A DNA stretch of 64,000 nt, taken from assembly GCF_963675165.1 (NCBI RefSeq), contig NC_087388.1, forward strand, positions 5,523,047 to 5,587,046, in the 5' to 3' direction. Source of the DNA: Halichondria panicea. Its lineage: Eukaryota; Porifera; Demospongiae; Suberitida; Halichondriidae. Position numbers and translations under genes: made by a program. Of the stretch, positions 37,801-47,700 are shown one piece after another. The notes beneath the pieces were generated by a model. It was not told where the DNA came from and made no database searches. It saw only the letters and a list, made by a program, of their open reading frames with translations. Numbering within the stretch: position 1 is the stretch's first letter; each line of letters starts with the position of its first letter.

Positions 37801-38009
37801 CTATTAATGATAGAAGATCCTAGATCAACTCTCGCCTCTTGAATTAGTTGAGCATTCAGTCTATACAGGTAGTTGTCTGCAGCAAGGAATGTTCTCCCAA
37901 TGGAGTCCACTTGCAGTCCTGGGACATTAGTAGAGGCAATAGAGAATGATTGAGAATAAGCTGCTCCTTGCAACAGAAACAGCGCAAAGAGAGCAACCAA
38001 CATAGTCAT
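23761..38009 (-). CDS. RTK copy E: plexin-like ectodomain with MET-like tyrosine kinase, reverse strand
   Basis: Twenty-four exons, about 1,610 residues (5' to 3'): 38009-37050, 36995-36810, 36739-36611, 36551-36321, 36261-35975, 35803-35698, 35641-35516, 35462-35364, 31081-30976, 30903-30712, 30658-30256, 30207-29949, 29892-29671, 29613-29461, 28355-28117, 28065-28025, 27965-27867, 27814-27731, 27530-27313, 27055-26943, 26730-26565, 26423-26281, 26164-26007, and 23882-23761 or alternatively 25810-25752. ATG at 38009 opens a signal peptide ([20 protein letters not shown]). Domains follow the order in copy B. Kinase motifs are complete ([39 protein letters not shown]). Two in-frame terminal exons exist: proximal (tail ends [10 protein letters not shown]) and distal ([16 protein letters not shown]). 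Some donors are weak (GTTAAT after exon 22, GTCAGT after exon 21). Intron 8 spans 4.3 kb of mobile elements. The distal tail exon could be a relict of another copy. Confidence 0.82.
25359..25539. mobile_element. MITE in the 3' region of copy E
   Basis: CACAGGGCCATAAGAG at the left pairs with CTTCTGGCCCTGTG at the right. The interior is itself partly palindromic, with repeated TAGTTTACA and TGTAAACTA words. No coding sequence. It lies between the two alternative terminal exons of copy E. Confidence 0.65.
28797..28826. repeat. (ATT)n microsatellite
   Basis: About ten ATT units in intron 14 of copy E. Confidence 0.9.
28975..29250. repeat. imperfect tandem repeat, about 60-bp unit, in an intron of copy E
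   Basis: Several degraded units share the words GACCTGCTGTA, GCGTGCCTGTGTGA, CCTCAG and TCTGAGCTG in the same order. They lie between exons 14 and 15 of copy E. No coding potential. Confidence 0.5.
31281..31543. mobile_element. MITE with 36-bp inverted repeats in intron 8 of copy E
   Basis: The left end AAGGCCACTCCAAGTGATAC and the right end GTATCACTTGGAGTGGCCT are inverted repeats that extend through CTCTGGTTTCTGGTCC. The interior of about 190 bases has no coding sequence. Confidence 0.75.
31631..32705. mobile_element. element with about 350-bp terminal inverted repeats in intron 8 of copy E
   Basis: The left arm (about 31,633-31,990) and the right arm (about 32,322-32,675) are long inverted repeats, both containing the words AATCGACCATGATTG/CAATCATCGTCGATC, GCTAACTACTAAGTAG and TGCAATGGCATTCC. 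The interior of about 330 bases has no supported gene. Related fragments occur near 23,540, 50,390-50,560 and 53,551. The right end is cut at 32,705 by the minisatellite foldback insertion and continues from 34,697. Confidence 0.7.
32706..34696. mobile_element. foldback-like element whose inverted arms are a minisatellite
   Basis: The left arm starts TAACCAATCC, continues through an AT-rich leader (TGACGTCATAGTAGCTGGTA) and then a minisatellite of CTGGTAGCAGCAGTAGCA-type units from about 32,790 to 33,475. The right arm is the reverse complement: minisatellite from about 34,150 to 34,610, then the leader, then GGATTGGTTA. Inner unique sequence near 33,741 and 34,130 is also inverted (CATAACTCCAA/TTGGAGTTATG). 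The insertion is flanked by GTGATTCTGG at 32,696-32,705 and 34,697-34,706. Open frames across the arrays are low-complexity products of the 18-base and related units, not genes. Confidence 0.8.
34737..35010. mobile_element. hAT-like element with an empty-site counterpart
   Basis: The left end CAGTGGCGGATCCAG and the right end CTGGATCCACCCCTG are inverted repeats. ATGTTC is repeated at 34,731-34,736 and 35,011-35,016. A related dispersed repeat at about 53,626 reads TTAAAAATGTTCATCATCATG with no insertion. Confidence 0.8.
35016..35126. repeat. dispersed repeat tail (GGTGCTTTCATT family)
   Basis: The words TTATGTTATGTAGCTTTGGC and ATCAGCACCTGCGGTGCTTT recur at about 53,695-53,765 and, in reverse orientation, at 51,236-51,330. 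It is the remainder of the repeat interrupted by the insertions at 32,706 and 34,737. Confidence 0.6.
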
Positions 38010-38072
38010 TTCTATTCTATTGAATGTAAAGCATCCTGTTATTTTCCTTGTGACATAACATTCCTGAGTGAT
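38010..38072 (-). promoter_or_regulatory. conserved block upstream of copy E
   Basis: Read on the minus strand this gives CAGGAATGTTATGTCACAAG, ATAACAGGATGCTTTACATT and CAATAGAATAGAAATG. The same blocks stand in the same order before copy G (44,620-44,713), with an extra 39 bases in G. It could be promoter, 5' leader or simply recent common ancestry. Confidence 0.4.
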
Positions 38073-39155
38073 TATGTTATGAAAGCTGTCTATGTAGGAA
38101 GGGACCATCTATATAAACACACTCTTTCACAGTAAAACACCTATCCTTCAATTGATTAGCACAACAGCACAGAAAAAATGGGGCTGCACGCGATTTTACG
38201 CCCCCGCATTTATTATACGAACAAAGAGATAGAACACTTCTCATTCTGCCCCCGAGTGTTTTCGTTGACAGGAGGACTGGCCCCAATCGCAACCAAAAAC
38301 TTACCTCCCAATTATCGGAAAAGTGGAAACAACCCTATGGCCCCACGATGCGATGGCTGAGGTGCCGTATCTCCTTCTCCCTATTGAGATCATGCATCAT
38401 GTGCATTCGAGGAGCAAGGTCATACGCAAACAGCTTCAACGGTCAGCTCGCAGACCTAACAATTGCTGACACTAACCTAAACTAATGCCTCAATTCATCA
38501 TCACCTCAAACCATTATTATTACATGAATTGTTAGCCCCACCTAAAAAATATACATATATATTTTGCGGCACGTCTTTTAGAATCGAGGCTAGTCTTTTA
38601 TACATGCATAGCGTGATAATAAGAGTTATCAAGACATAATTATGAGTCAGTCATCTTGTAGAATCTCCATGCACTATTCTCCTGGGGTACATCTTAGAAA
38701 ACTGGTCAATCACTGCAATGGGGATGTCCAGTCAGTCTAGTGTTAGTCATTGCTTCTCAGTGGAGCAAGAGGTGACCGGGACAGTATGCTGTGGTTTATC
38801 CATGTCATCATGTCGGTTAACACCCACTTGAGAAGAAGGATATTCATGGCAGTTGAATCAAGGCAAATTACGTATTCACTGACCAGGCTAAGGGGAAAGG
38901 AAGTACGCATGCACATAGGCAAACACCACCTTTTTAAGATTGGAGAGCCATAAATGCAGAAGCTCCAGTATAACAGGCCTTCATAAAAGTCTAGCACATG
39001 CAATAGCAGAAAAGCGTTGAAGAGGTAAGGCTCATAATGTGAAATAATAATTATGTAGAAGCTAATTATTTATTATTGGGCACTGTAATTGCTCCAGTGC
39101 CAATAGTAGACATGTATACAAGGGTACAGTCACATCACAATGTGTTTGACCCTTG
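38073..39155. other. intergenic region between copies E and F
   Basis: No RTK exon and no supported gene. A fragment at about 38,570-38,592 matches one end of the palindromic mini-element family (GAATCGAGGCTAG). Confidence 0.5.
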
Positions 39156-39424
39156 CTAGCCTCGACTCCAGCTCCTTCAATACCGTATAGCGGGTAATTT
39201 TCGGGGGACAAAATATTCGTGGTTCAGCAATATTGAGACATTTCGTGGGTAATATTTTCGTGGTTGGAGCTTGCACTGCAGGTAAAGGTAGGCAAGGTCG
39301 CTTCATTTGTGGGTAAAATATTCGTGGTCAGACCTCCAACCACGAAAACCATGAATATTTTGCCCCACGAAAATTACACGCTATACGGTAGTGGCCTTTC
39401 TCTGCGGCCTGGAATCGAGGCTAG
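39156..39424. mobile_element. nested insertion: TACCGTA element inside a palindromic mini-element
   Basis: The outer element begins CTAGCCTCGACTCCAGCTCC at 39,156 and ends GGCCTGGAATCGAGGCTAG at 39,424. It is split at CTTCAATA by an inner element, 39,181-39,390, that begins TACCGTATAGCGGGTAATTT and ends AAATTACACGCTATACGGTA. The unsplit relative at 12,178 reads CCTTGAATAGCC, so the inner element went into a TA that is now duplicated. Confidence 0.85.
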
Positions 39425-39454
39425 ACCCTTGCATGCAATAATATATTTTCAATC

Positions 39455-42400
39455 ATCATTCCAGTTGTTGTCGTCATATTCGTATTGATTGTGTGTATTC
39501 TGGTGTTGTTATTGTCTGCTTGTATCTGAACTCTCGAAAGAAATCAGCGTCAATTGCCATGCACCAACAAATGGTGGAGCTTGTGGCTACTGGGTGAGTG
39601 ATACTATAGCTGTTCATTTTAACGAGTTTTTTTATTTGCAGGAAAACTCAGGAGGTGAAAACTCAGGATGTAGTGGATGAAAATACTGCACTCGTTAGTA
39701 CGTTTCACTTTTCTTTATCGTTTAGTTTCTGTTATACATGCAATTTTTACTGACCTACAGAATCAGAGCTCAGTGAGATTGCTGAGTCCATCCCAGACTC
39801 AATCAAAATACCAGCCTCCATATTGAAGCTCTCCAGTACTGCAATAGGACAAGGTAAATAAAGATGTGCATTTCACTTAATTTATGGGATGTCACTCACT
39901 ATACAGGTGAATTTGGCATTGTGTACAAGGGCATCCTGACAGACTGGAACAAAGTACCTATACAAGGGGTGGCCGTGAAGACATTAAAAGGTGACATCAT
40001 TTAACACTTTTTCGTAATTACTTTACATCAGGGTACTATTATTAGCTTTTGCTAGTCTTGTATTTTGGCAATTGCCGAATTGTACTTGTCTGTGTATAAG
40101 TGCATGGTTGTCATTGAATTTGATTACCGTACACGTAATTACGTTATCTAGAAATTGCTATAGTTCTGGCTAACTGCTATATATACAACTCCCAACACCT
40201 GATGATCATAATTTTATTGTCTACCCTACAGGTCTGTTCTCATTGTCGGATGTTCAGAGCATGGTGTGTGAGGTGAAGAAGATGCAGGACTTTGACTATC
40301 CTCACGTCATGTCCCTGATAGGGGTGTGTCTTGATGCTAGCCCCGGTATTGCCATAGTGATGCCATATATGACCAACGGGAGTCTCCTCGATTACCTCAA
40401 GAGAGAGAGGAGCAGCCTTGAGCTGGATGATGACTGTGACATTGATCAGGTGTGTAGTATGCTACATGCATGTGGTATTGTTATACAGATCGAAACATAT
40501 AATCATATACCTCTGCGGCTACGTATACTAAGGCATATACACTTTAGTGGAAATTTCTTTGGATAATATAGTTATGTGTATGCAAGGATTATATATAGAC
40601 AGTACTGAGTGATTTCAATGGAGGTGATGAACATCAGATATGGAGCACTATAGTTGTCATGCCATTCTCAACAGATTCTGGCAGTGAAGAAACTGCTACT
40701 AAAGATGTGCCATCAGATAGCACTGGGAATGGCCTACTTAGCAGAGCAGAAGTTTGTCCATCGAGATCTTGCAGCCAGAACTGCATGTGAGTGTTAACCA
40801 TTGACAGGAGATAATTATGTGAGTGAACTATTGATCTGACTGCATGTAATTTTTAGTGAGAGATGTTAATAAAATTATTAACAGTTTATGAATTGTTATA
40901 CTTACTGCCATAATTGAGAGAACATTAATTGCATGCAACAATCCAATGGTAATACACTCAAGTATAACAATATCTTAATTGTACATTCCATGCAATATAG
41001 GTTGGACTCAGGAGGGGGTATCAGGGTGGGGGACTTTGGTCTGGCTGAGGACGTCTATGCTAGTGGCTGCTTCAGACAGAATGACCGAGCCAATGTGAAG
41101 CTGCCCTACAAATGGATGGCCTTGGAGAGTCTCAATGACGCCATCTTCACAGAGAAAACTGATGTGGTGAGTCAGTGCACGGATGGTAGACCAATTTACT
41201 GCCTATAAGACCACATGCATGCTTCACTTACTCAATAGAAAATTGCGAGGAAGAATGTGTCCATGTCATACACCTCCCTGTGAGGCAATTTTTGTTTGCT
41301 ATGACAGTACTCTGTAACAAAACACTAGTGGTTACAAGTCTTGTTATCCATGTGCCCAGTGGTCTTACGGTATGACTGTGTGGGAGATCTTCAATGCAGG
41401 ACGGACCCCCTACCCTGCGGTGGACCCACACTCCCTCATCCAGCTGCTGGGAGAGGGGCGGAGATTAGAGAGACCTCTCAACGCAGCCTGTGCCATTGAG
41501 ATGTGAATGTATGTATATACCCACTGAGCTATTATAGCAGTTGCAGTGAGCACTGATTGTAATAAAGTTTGTGCTCTGTCGTTGGTTGGGAGGCATGTGT
41601 ACATGATTGGGGTTGGCTACAATCCTCTGAGGGAGTGGCTTGGGAGGAGGGCTGTCATGTGATTGAGTACTGTTGTAGTCTCCTTCAGACCAGTTGAGAC
41701 AAGGATTCTAGTATTTAATACTAGTGACTTTTTACTCGTGTTGTATACTTATCATAATGATATTATAGTGTGTGTACAACTGCAAGAGGGGGAGGAGTGG
41801 AAAAATGATGCAGTATTCAAATGGGGTTTATGTGGAGGCATATATAATTAGCGCTACGTGAAGACACATATATAGTTCTAGTTGTATAGTAGCAGCAGCA
41901 GTTGTGATACTTATTATAGAGTCTCATGAGCAATATATTGCTCCATGGTCTTTACAAGAGCCTTGATTATAAGTATTTTCAGACACAATCATGCGTATAC
42001 ATTATGAGTTAATTGGCCATGCATGGCCTATATCAACAATAATCATTACGATTTCAGAGTATGACAATGTACCCACACCCATACACTGAAGACGCTCATC
42101 GCCTTACTATCCTCCGTCGTGTAAACAATGGGTACAATGTAGTACGTTCACATTTTACTTGCACACAGCTCTGAAGTGATGCGTCAGTGTTGGAGGGAGG
42201 ATTCAGAGGAGAGGCCAACTTTCTCACAATTGTCCTCCATTGTGGAGAGGCTACTGACATCCATTGCTGGCTACACTGAGCTCAAAATGATGCTACAGGA
42301 CACCATTCAAGAGAAGCAGCAGCTCAGTAAGTATATATAGACTACCACATTTTGACGTAGGTTTACCTATGGTAAAAATTAACTGCTGTATACTTATAGG

Positions 42401-42740
42401 ATCCATATAAATTGTGATAAGTATACAGTGTATGGACTGTACACATGCTGTGTAACACTATTTAGTTTGAGTCCATAATCTTATTTGCTTACAACAATAT
42501 AATGTTTCATGACCTCTAATGTAATAACCCAAATTAATTTATGAACATCATTAATTCTCTATATATAATGTTTGGGTTGGCCATGCATGGCCTTATGTTA
42601 ATAGTAATAATTCTTGAATGTGACAATATACACACACCCACTGAAGATGCTCATCGCTATATGTCGACCCTCCACCAGGTTCCCCTCTAGCATTTAAGAA
42701 CAGAATGTATGAAGAATTTACTGAAAAGACAGTTAGTTAA
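39455..42740 (+). pseudogene. RTK copy F: transmembrane-kinase half, broken
   Basis: Copy F has no ectodomain exons. It begins inside the transmembrane exon (about 39,455-39,594), where a one-base deletion breaks the frame after VLIVCILV. Next exons: 39642-39697, 39761-39853, 39907-39990, 40232-40449, 40675-40786, 41001-41166, 41360-41502, 42169-42326 and a tail near 42,615-42,740. Exon 20 is 112 bases instead of 113: one A is missing in the codons for AARNC, just after FVHRDL. The tail exon has lost its AG acceptor (CTTG instead of GCAG) and carries a two-base insertion. A second fragment of tail sequence at 42,055-42,112 sits before exon 23. Many other sites are intact, so decay is fairly recent. 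Confidence 0.85.
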
Positions 42741-44613
42741 TGCTATAACTATAACTTTGAAGGCCAAATAGCTGTCCTCTAGCCTGTATAGTGTAGTATG
42801 GAGTATAACTGCATAATTATATACTTATACATGTTTTTACAATGCATGGTTAAGATTTTGTTTACCATTAATTTTTAGCAATTTTATGTCTGTCATACTT
42901 TAGGCTGTATATATGCAAATGAAATTCAGTAAGTGATCATAAACGTCATGCACAAAATGCAAGTGCTCAAAACACGCATGTAATACGAATTACGAATCCA
43001 TGCATAATTATCTTAAAAGAGACTGTTGTCAGCAGAACAGAAACTCAACAACTAATGCTCGTTAAACTAGATAAAGATGAATACACTAATTGCTGACAGC
43101 TGCATGTCACAGTTCCCTAACCTCTGCAAACAGTTATTTAACAGTGTCTCCAATCTTGGACAACTTTGTCTCCAGTTCACTGATTTGTTGCAATGATGTG
43201 GCAATATCCCCCATTTCCTCGAGGAAAAAAAGAGGGGGGTTTGGTAAACTGTGGGGCCACTCTCTCACTGTGCCAACATTCATATACCACTGTATGCTTG
43301 AACAGCAGCTTTTTAAAGCCTTATGCTGATGACTGCTTTGGCCGCTTGGCCACGTCATCTGCTAGGCCGCTTGGCCATACCACATTCATATATGCTTAAT
43401 ATTACCATACTCTAATCTGGGGGAGTGAATGTTTAAGCTCCCATAAGTGTGAGACACACCGAGACAATAATTATGAAGGATAATAGAATTAGCAATGAGT
43501 GTTGAATGCTATGTTATTGATTCCCTTATATCACCACAACAAAACAAATCTAAGTATATACTTAGATTTTATTGAAAACTTGATATCAAGTTTTCAGTTT
43601 TGATATGGTATATAGAGCTTAGGTGTCAATAGAATTAAAAGAAATGAGTGTTGAAACACTATTTTAACGTAACAATTCATAGTATTATTATATCAACACA
43701 ACAAAAATATACATGCAAACAAATCTAAGTATAGTCAATTTTTCAGTTTTGACATGGTAGAGCTTCGGTACATGTCTTGCAGCTAACGCTGTAGATGCAG
43801 ATGTTCTATTGAAGACCAAGAATAGCCATCAAGAATCCAGGTATACACTAGCTTTAGGAGCTAGCTTTACACGCATTGCAATTATCGGACAGTTACAGCT
43901 GGAATACACACATACAGATTACTATATGCAACCGTGCGCATGTGTACACTGAGGCACCCTTAATAATACATAGCAATGAGTGTTGAATGCTATGTTATTG
44001 ATTCCCTTATATCACCACAACAAAACAAATCTAAGTATAGTAAACAATATCAAGTTTTCAGTTTTGATATGGTATATAGAGCTTAGGTGTCAATAGAATT
44101 AAAAGAAATGAGTGTTGAAACACTATTTTAACGTAACAATACATGGATTAATACAATAATAACAACCCGGTAAAATGTATTTTACACACAATAATTAAGG
44201 ATGTACATTTGCATGGTTAGAAAACACAGAACTAACTTGTTTCCCATGTAAAGGCTCATTGTGCTCTTGTTCGGTGCCAGAGGAATGCACACTTATTAGT
44301 TAGTCTATGACTACAATTACTTAGTGACATCATGCCTACCACAAAAAGTTGTTTCATATACTGTAGGGTTCCTATATAAAAGGGACCTTTTCGTACATAG
44401 CACTGATTTGCCCTGGGTCACAACTTTAACCATGCCAAAATTACCCTCTATATATACGGACTTGTATACATGCAGTTAGTGAGTATAGAGTCTACACGTT
44501 TCAGAAGCTTTTCTATACATGTAGATACACATATTCCACTTCTTCTGTCTGCATGTATTTTTCTGTTTGTATGCATGGTGCACAGAATGGCAGTGGTAAG
44601 CAACCAGGTCATG
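42741..44613. other. intergenic region between F and G with a direct duplication
   Basis: About 43,491-43,682 and 43,973-44,147 are near-identical direct copies (AGCAATGAGTGTTGAATGCT, then GGTATATAGAGCTTAGGTGT). A sequence resembling the same unit also starts near 43,683. No supported gene was seen on either strand. Confidence 0.6.
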
Positions 44614-44713
44614 ATCCCTCAGGAATGTTATGTCCCAATAAAATAACAGGATGCTTTAGCTAGATCTATATTTAGATGTAGATCTATTTAGATTTACATT
44701 CAATAGAATAGGA
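44614..44713 (+). promoter_or_regulatory. conserved block upstream of copy G
   Basis: CAGGAATGTTATGTCCCAAT, ATAACAGGATGCTTTA and ACATTCAATAGAATAGG match the region before the start of copy E. G carries an additional AGATCTATATTTAGATGTAG-rich stretch between the last two blocks. Confidence 0.4.
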
Positions 44714-47700
44714 ATGACTATGTTGGTTGCTCTCTTTGCTCTGTTTCTGTTACAAGGAGCAGCTTATTCTCAATCATTCTCCTTTAATTATAATGCCTCC
44801 ACTAATTCCTCTGGACTTCAAGTGGACTCCACTGGAAGAGCATTCCTTGCTGCAGACAACTACCTGTATAGACTGAATGCTCAGCTAATACAAGAAGATA
44901 AAGTTGATGTAGGAGCTACTGTCATCACTAGAGGACTAGCCCTGAGCTCTACTGGGATGTTGGTGGTATGTTTAGAGGATCTCTCTTGTAATTGCTCTGT
45001 GTACAATGCAAGCAACTTTCAGTCTGGTCCTATCAGGAGTGTCAGTAATGCTATAGCCTCCGCAGATCCGAACTTTGGAGCAGCTATCTTTACATCAGGA
45101 GACACTTTCTACACTGGAGCATCGACTGGTGCAGGAGAAAGGATGGTACTTCAACAATTCGGAGAGGAGTTCCATAGATCGTCTGATAACAATTCATCAG
45201 GCACACGCAATGAACTGGTTTTTGAGGTTAGTGACTTTGCACGACAATTCTATGGTGGATTTGTGAGTGGTGAATTTGCCTACTATGTTGTCGCTGACTA
45301 CCAACCTAATACTGTTGGTCGATCTATAAAACTTCTACGTGTTTGCAACATGCCTGATTGTGGAGGTTCAAGTACCTGTGGAGTGACTGCTTTGTATGAA
45401 CTGGGAATCAATTGCGCCTCTCAAGCAATCAGTGGAGCTACTCGTGTGTGTGGAGTGTCATTAGTGGAGGACTTCAGTGGGATATCTGGATCCACTGCTG
45501 TGGTAACTATTTGTACACCTGGCTTCGCTACTAGAAACTCTATTTGTGTGGTCAATATCACTGCTGTCAATGAAGCTATGGACACTAAATATGACTCTTG
45601 TATTGTGTCACGAACTGTTCGAGAAGAAATTGGTTTAGCATGGAGAACAGGCTCTTCAGAAAGCTGCGATGCCCTACCTCAGGTTGGTTAGCATAATTAT
45701 TGGTATAATTATTAATAATTATATTTTCCAGGAAACAGGTAACAGATGTGACCTAACCAGTCCAGTCGGCCTTCTCATTCCAAATGGTGGTATTGCACCT
45801 GTTCGTATCAACTTTGGAGACAGCCTTATCCCTGTTTCTTCAGTAGCTGTGAAGGTGGAGCAGTTTTCATTTGTGTTTGTTGCAACTCGTGATTATAGGA
45901 TACTAGGAGTAAGGGCTGCATGGTTGAGTCAGTTAGTGTGTAAGTAATGATATGTTTTTTCACAGTACTATGTCAGTGGTACATTGACCCTGGACACTGA
46001 TAGCTCATTCTACAATCAGCCAGTGATCTCTGTTGTATATCTTTTGTCATGGCATGAGGGACTGAACTACATCACAGCAGCCACTAGAAACTCGGTGAGT
46101 TAATTCTGGCATGTACGCATGTGTGTCCTATACCCTATCCATGCATTATACCCCTCTGTAGGTGTTCCAGGTACCCATTGAGGAGTGTTCCCAGCATACA
46201 AACTGTACCAGTTGTACCAATGACCTCAACCCGCTGTGTGGGTGGTGTGTGGTTGAGAACAAGTGCTCTCGTCAGACGCAGTGTCAGAACTCCAGTCTCT
46301 CCAGTAGATGGACACGCAATAATACTGACTGTGTTACTGCCACTGTGGACACTATGCAACTTGTGCTTGACCAATCAATTCCTGCTAGAGTGGTGAGGAT
46401 TGTGCATGTGTGTGATATAGAGTGACCCCCCATCCCTACCCCTACTCCCCCACGTACAGCTCACAGTGACCCTGACCCCTCCCGGCCTGCCTGACCTCCT
46501 ACCTGGAGAGAACATCTCCTGTCATCTGGCAGACAGTGAAGGACGTTTCCCACCCATTATAGTACCAGCTGTTGAGGTCAACCCGGGAACAGTATTCAGT
46601 TGTGATATTCAAGGACTAGTACCTGACTATCCTGGAGTGACTGCAACCATCAACCTGGGCTTTCAGAGCTCTCTGTTCAATGCGCCATTTGATATCACCA
46701 ACCAAGCGCTCACCATCTTCAATTGCTCAGCAGGAGAAAGGTATAATAAATGCACCCATTTTCAATATTCTTGTTACGTTTAGCTTCCCAGTAAGCTCAT
46801 AATTATCAACTCCCACAAATCACCAAATCCTATTCAGAATTAATGTATGTTTTAAGGCACCACTAAACATTTGCGAAACTCTACTAATAATTGCGTAATG
46901 TCCTATTAGATAAAGGTAAAAGCGATGATTATATATCCTCGTTCTACAGCTGTAAGGATTGCCTGGAGCCCAACAGTCTGTGTGGATGGTGTAACCTCAA
47001 CAAAAAATGCAGTGGAACATCAGCTCCTTGCAGGAATGCATCTCACTTCCTACAGGTGATAGCCCAGTGACCATGGTTACCTGTGACTCCATACATTGAT
47101 TCTCTCAGTTAATGGGAGGCAATGACTTCACTGCTGTGTGCTCCCTATTGGACAAGCCCCCCTCTGGTGTGTACACTCAACCAGTAAGGGTGGCCCAGGA
47201 CCTTCGACTGACCACTAGGAACCTCATTGCCCCGGTAAGTGTCATAGCCTCTGTACATTTTCCTGATTGTTCCATGGCTTCTCTCTCCATTAGACAGATG
47301 GCTTTAAGTACGCTTGTGTTGTGAATGGAGTTAGTCTGACAGCTCAGTATGAGAACGAGAGCTCCATCCTGTGTACAGTGGGCAGTGGACAAGTGAGTGT
47401 TGCTTACATTGATATCTTGAGCGATTGAATTAGCCACTGTAATGTCACAATATATTGCTTTGCCCAATTATGCTCAAAATGTTGCTTATTAGCTATAGTA
47501 GTATTCATATAGTCTCCAAGGCTCATGTTGTGTACAATTAGTTCCTCGAGTTATTTTTGATTAACAAATTGTACTTAAAAACTTCGCCGTGTATTCTAAA
47601 TCACTGTGTGCTTCTTTTAAACAAGTGCATGGGGACAATAATGTTTGCCTTATTATTATAGTGTGTTGTTGTCCTTAAGTGGATTGAATTAGCAATTAGA

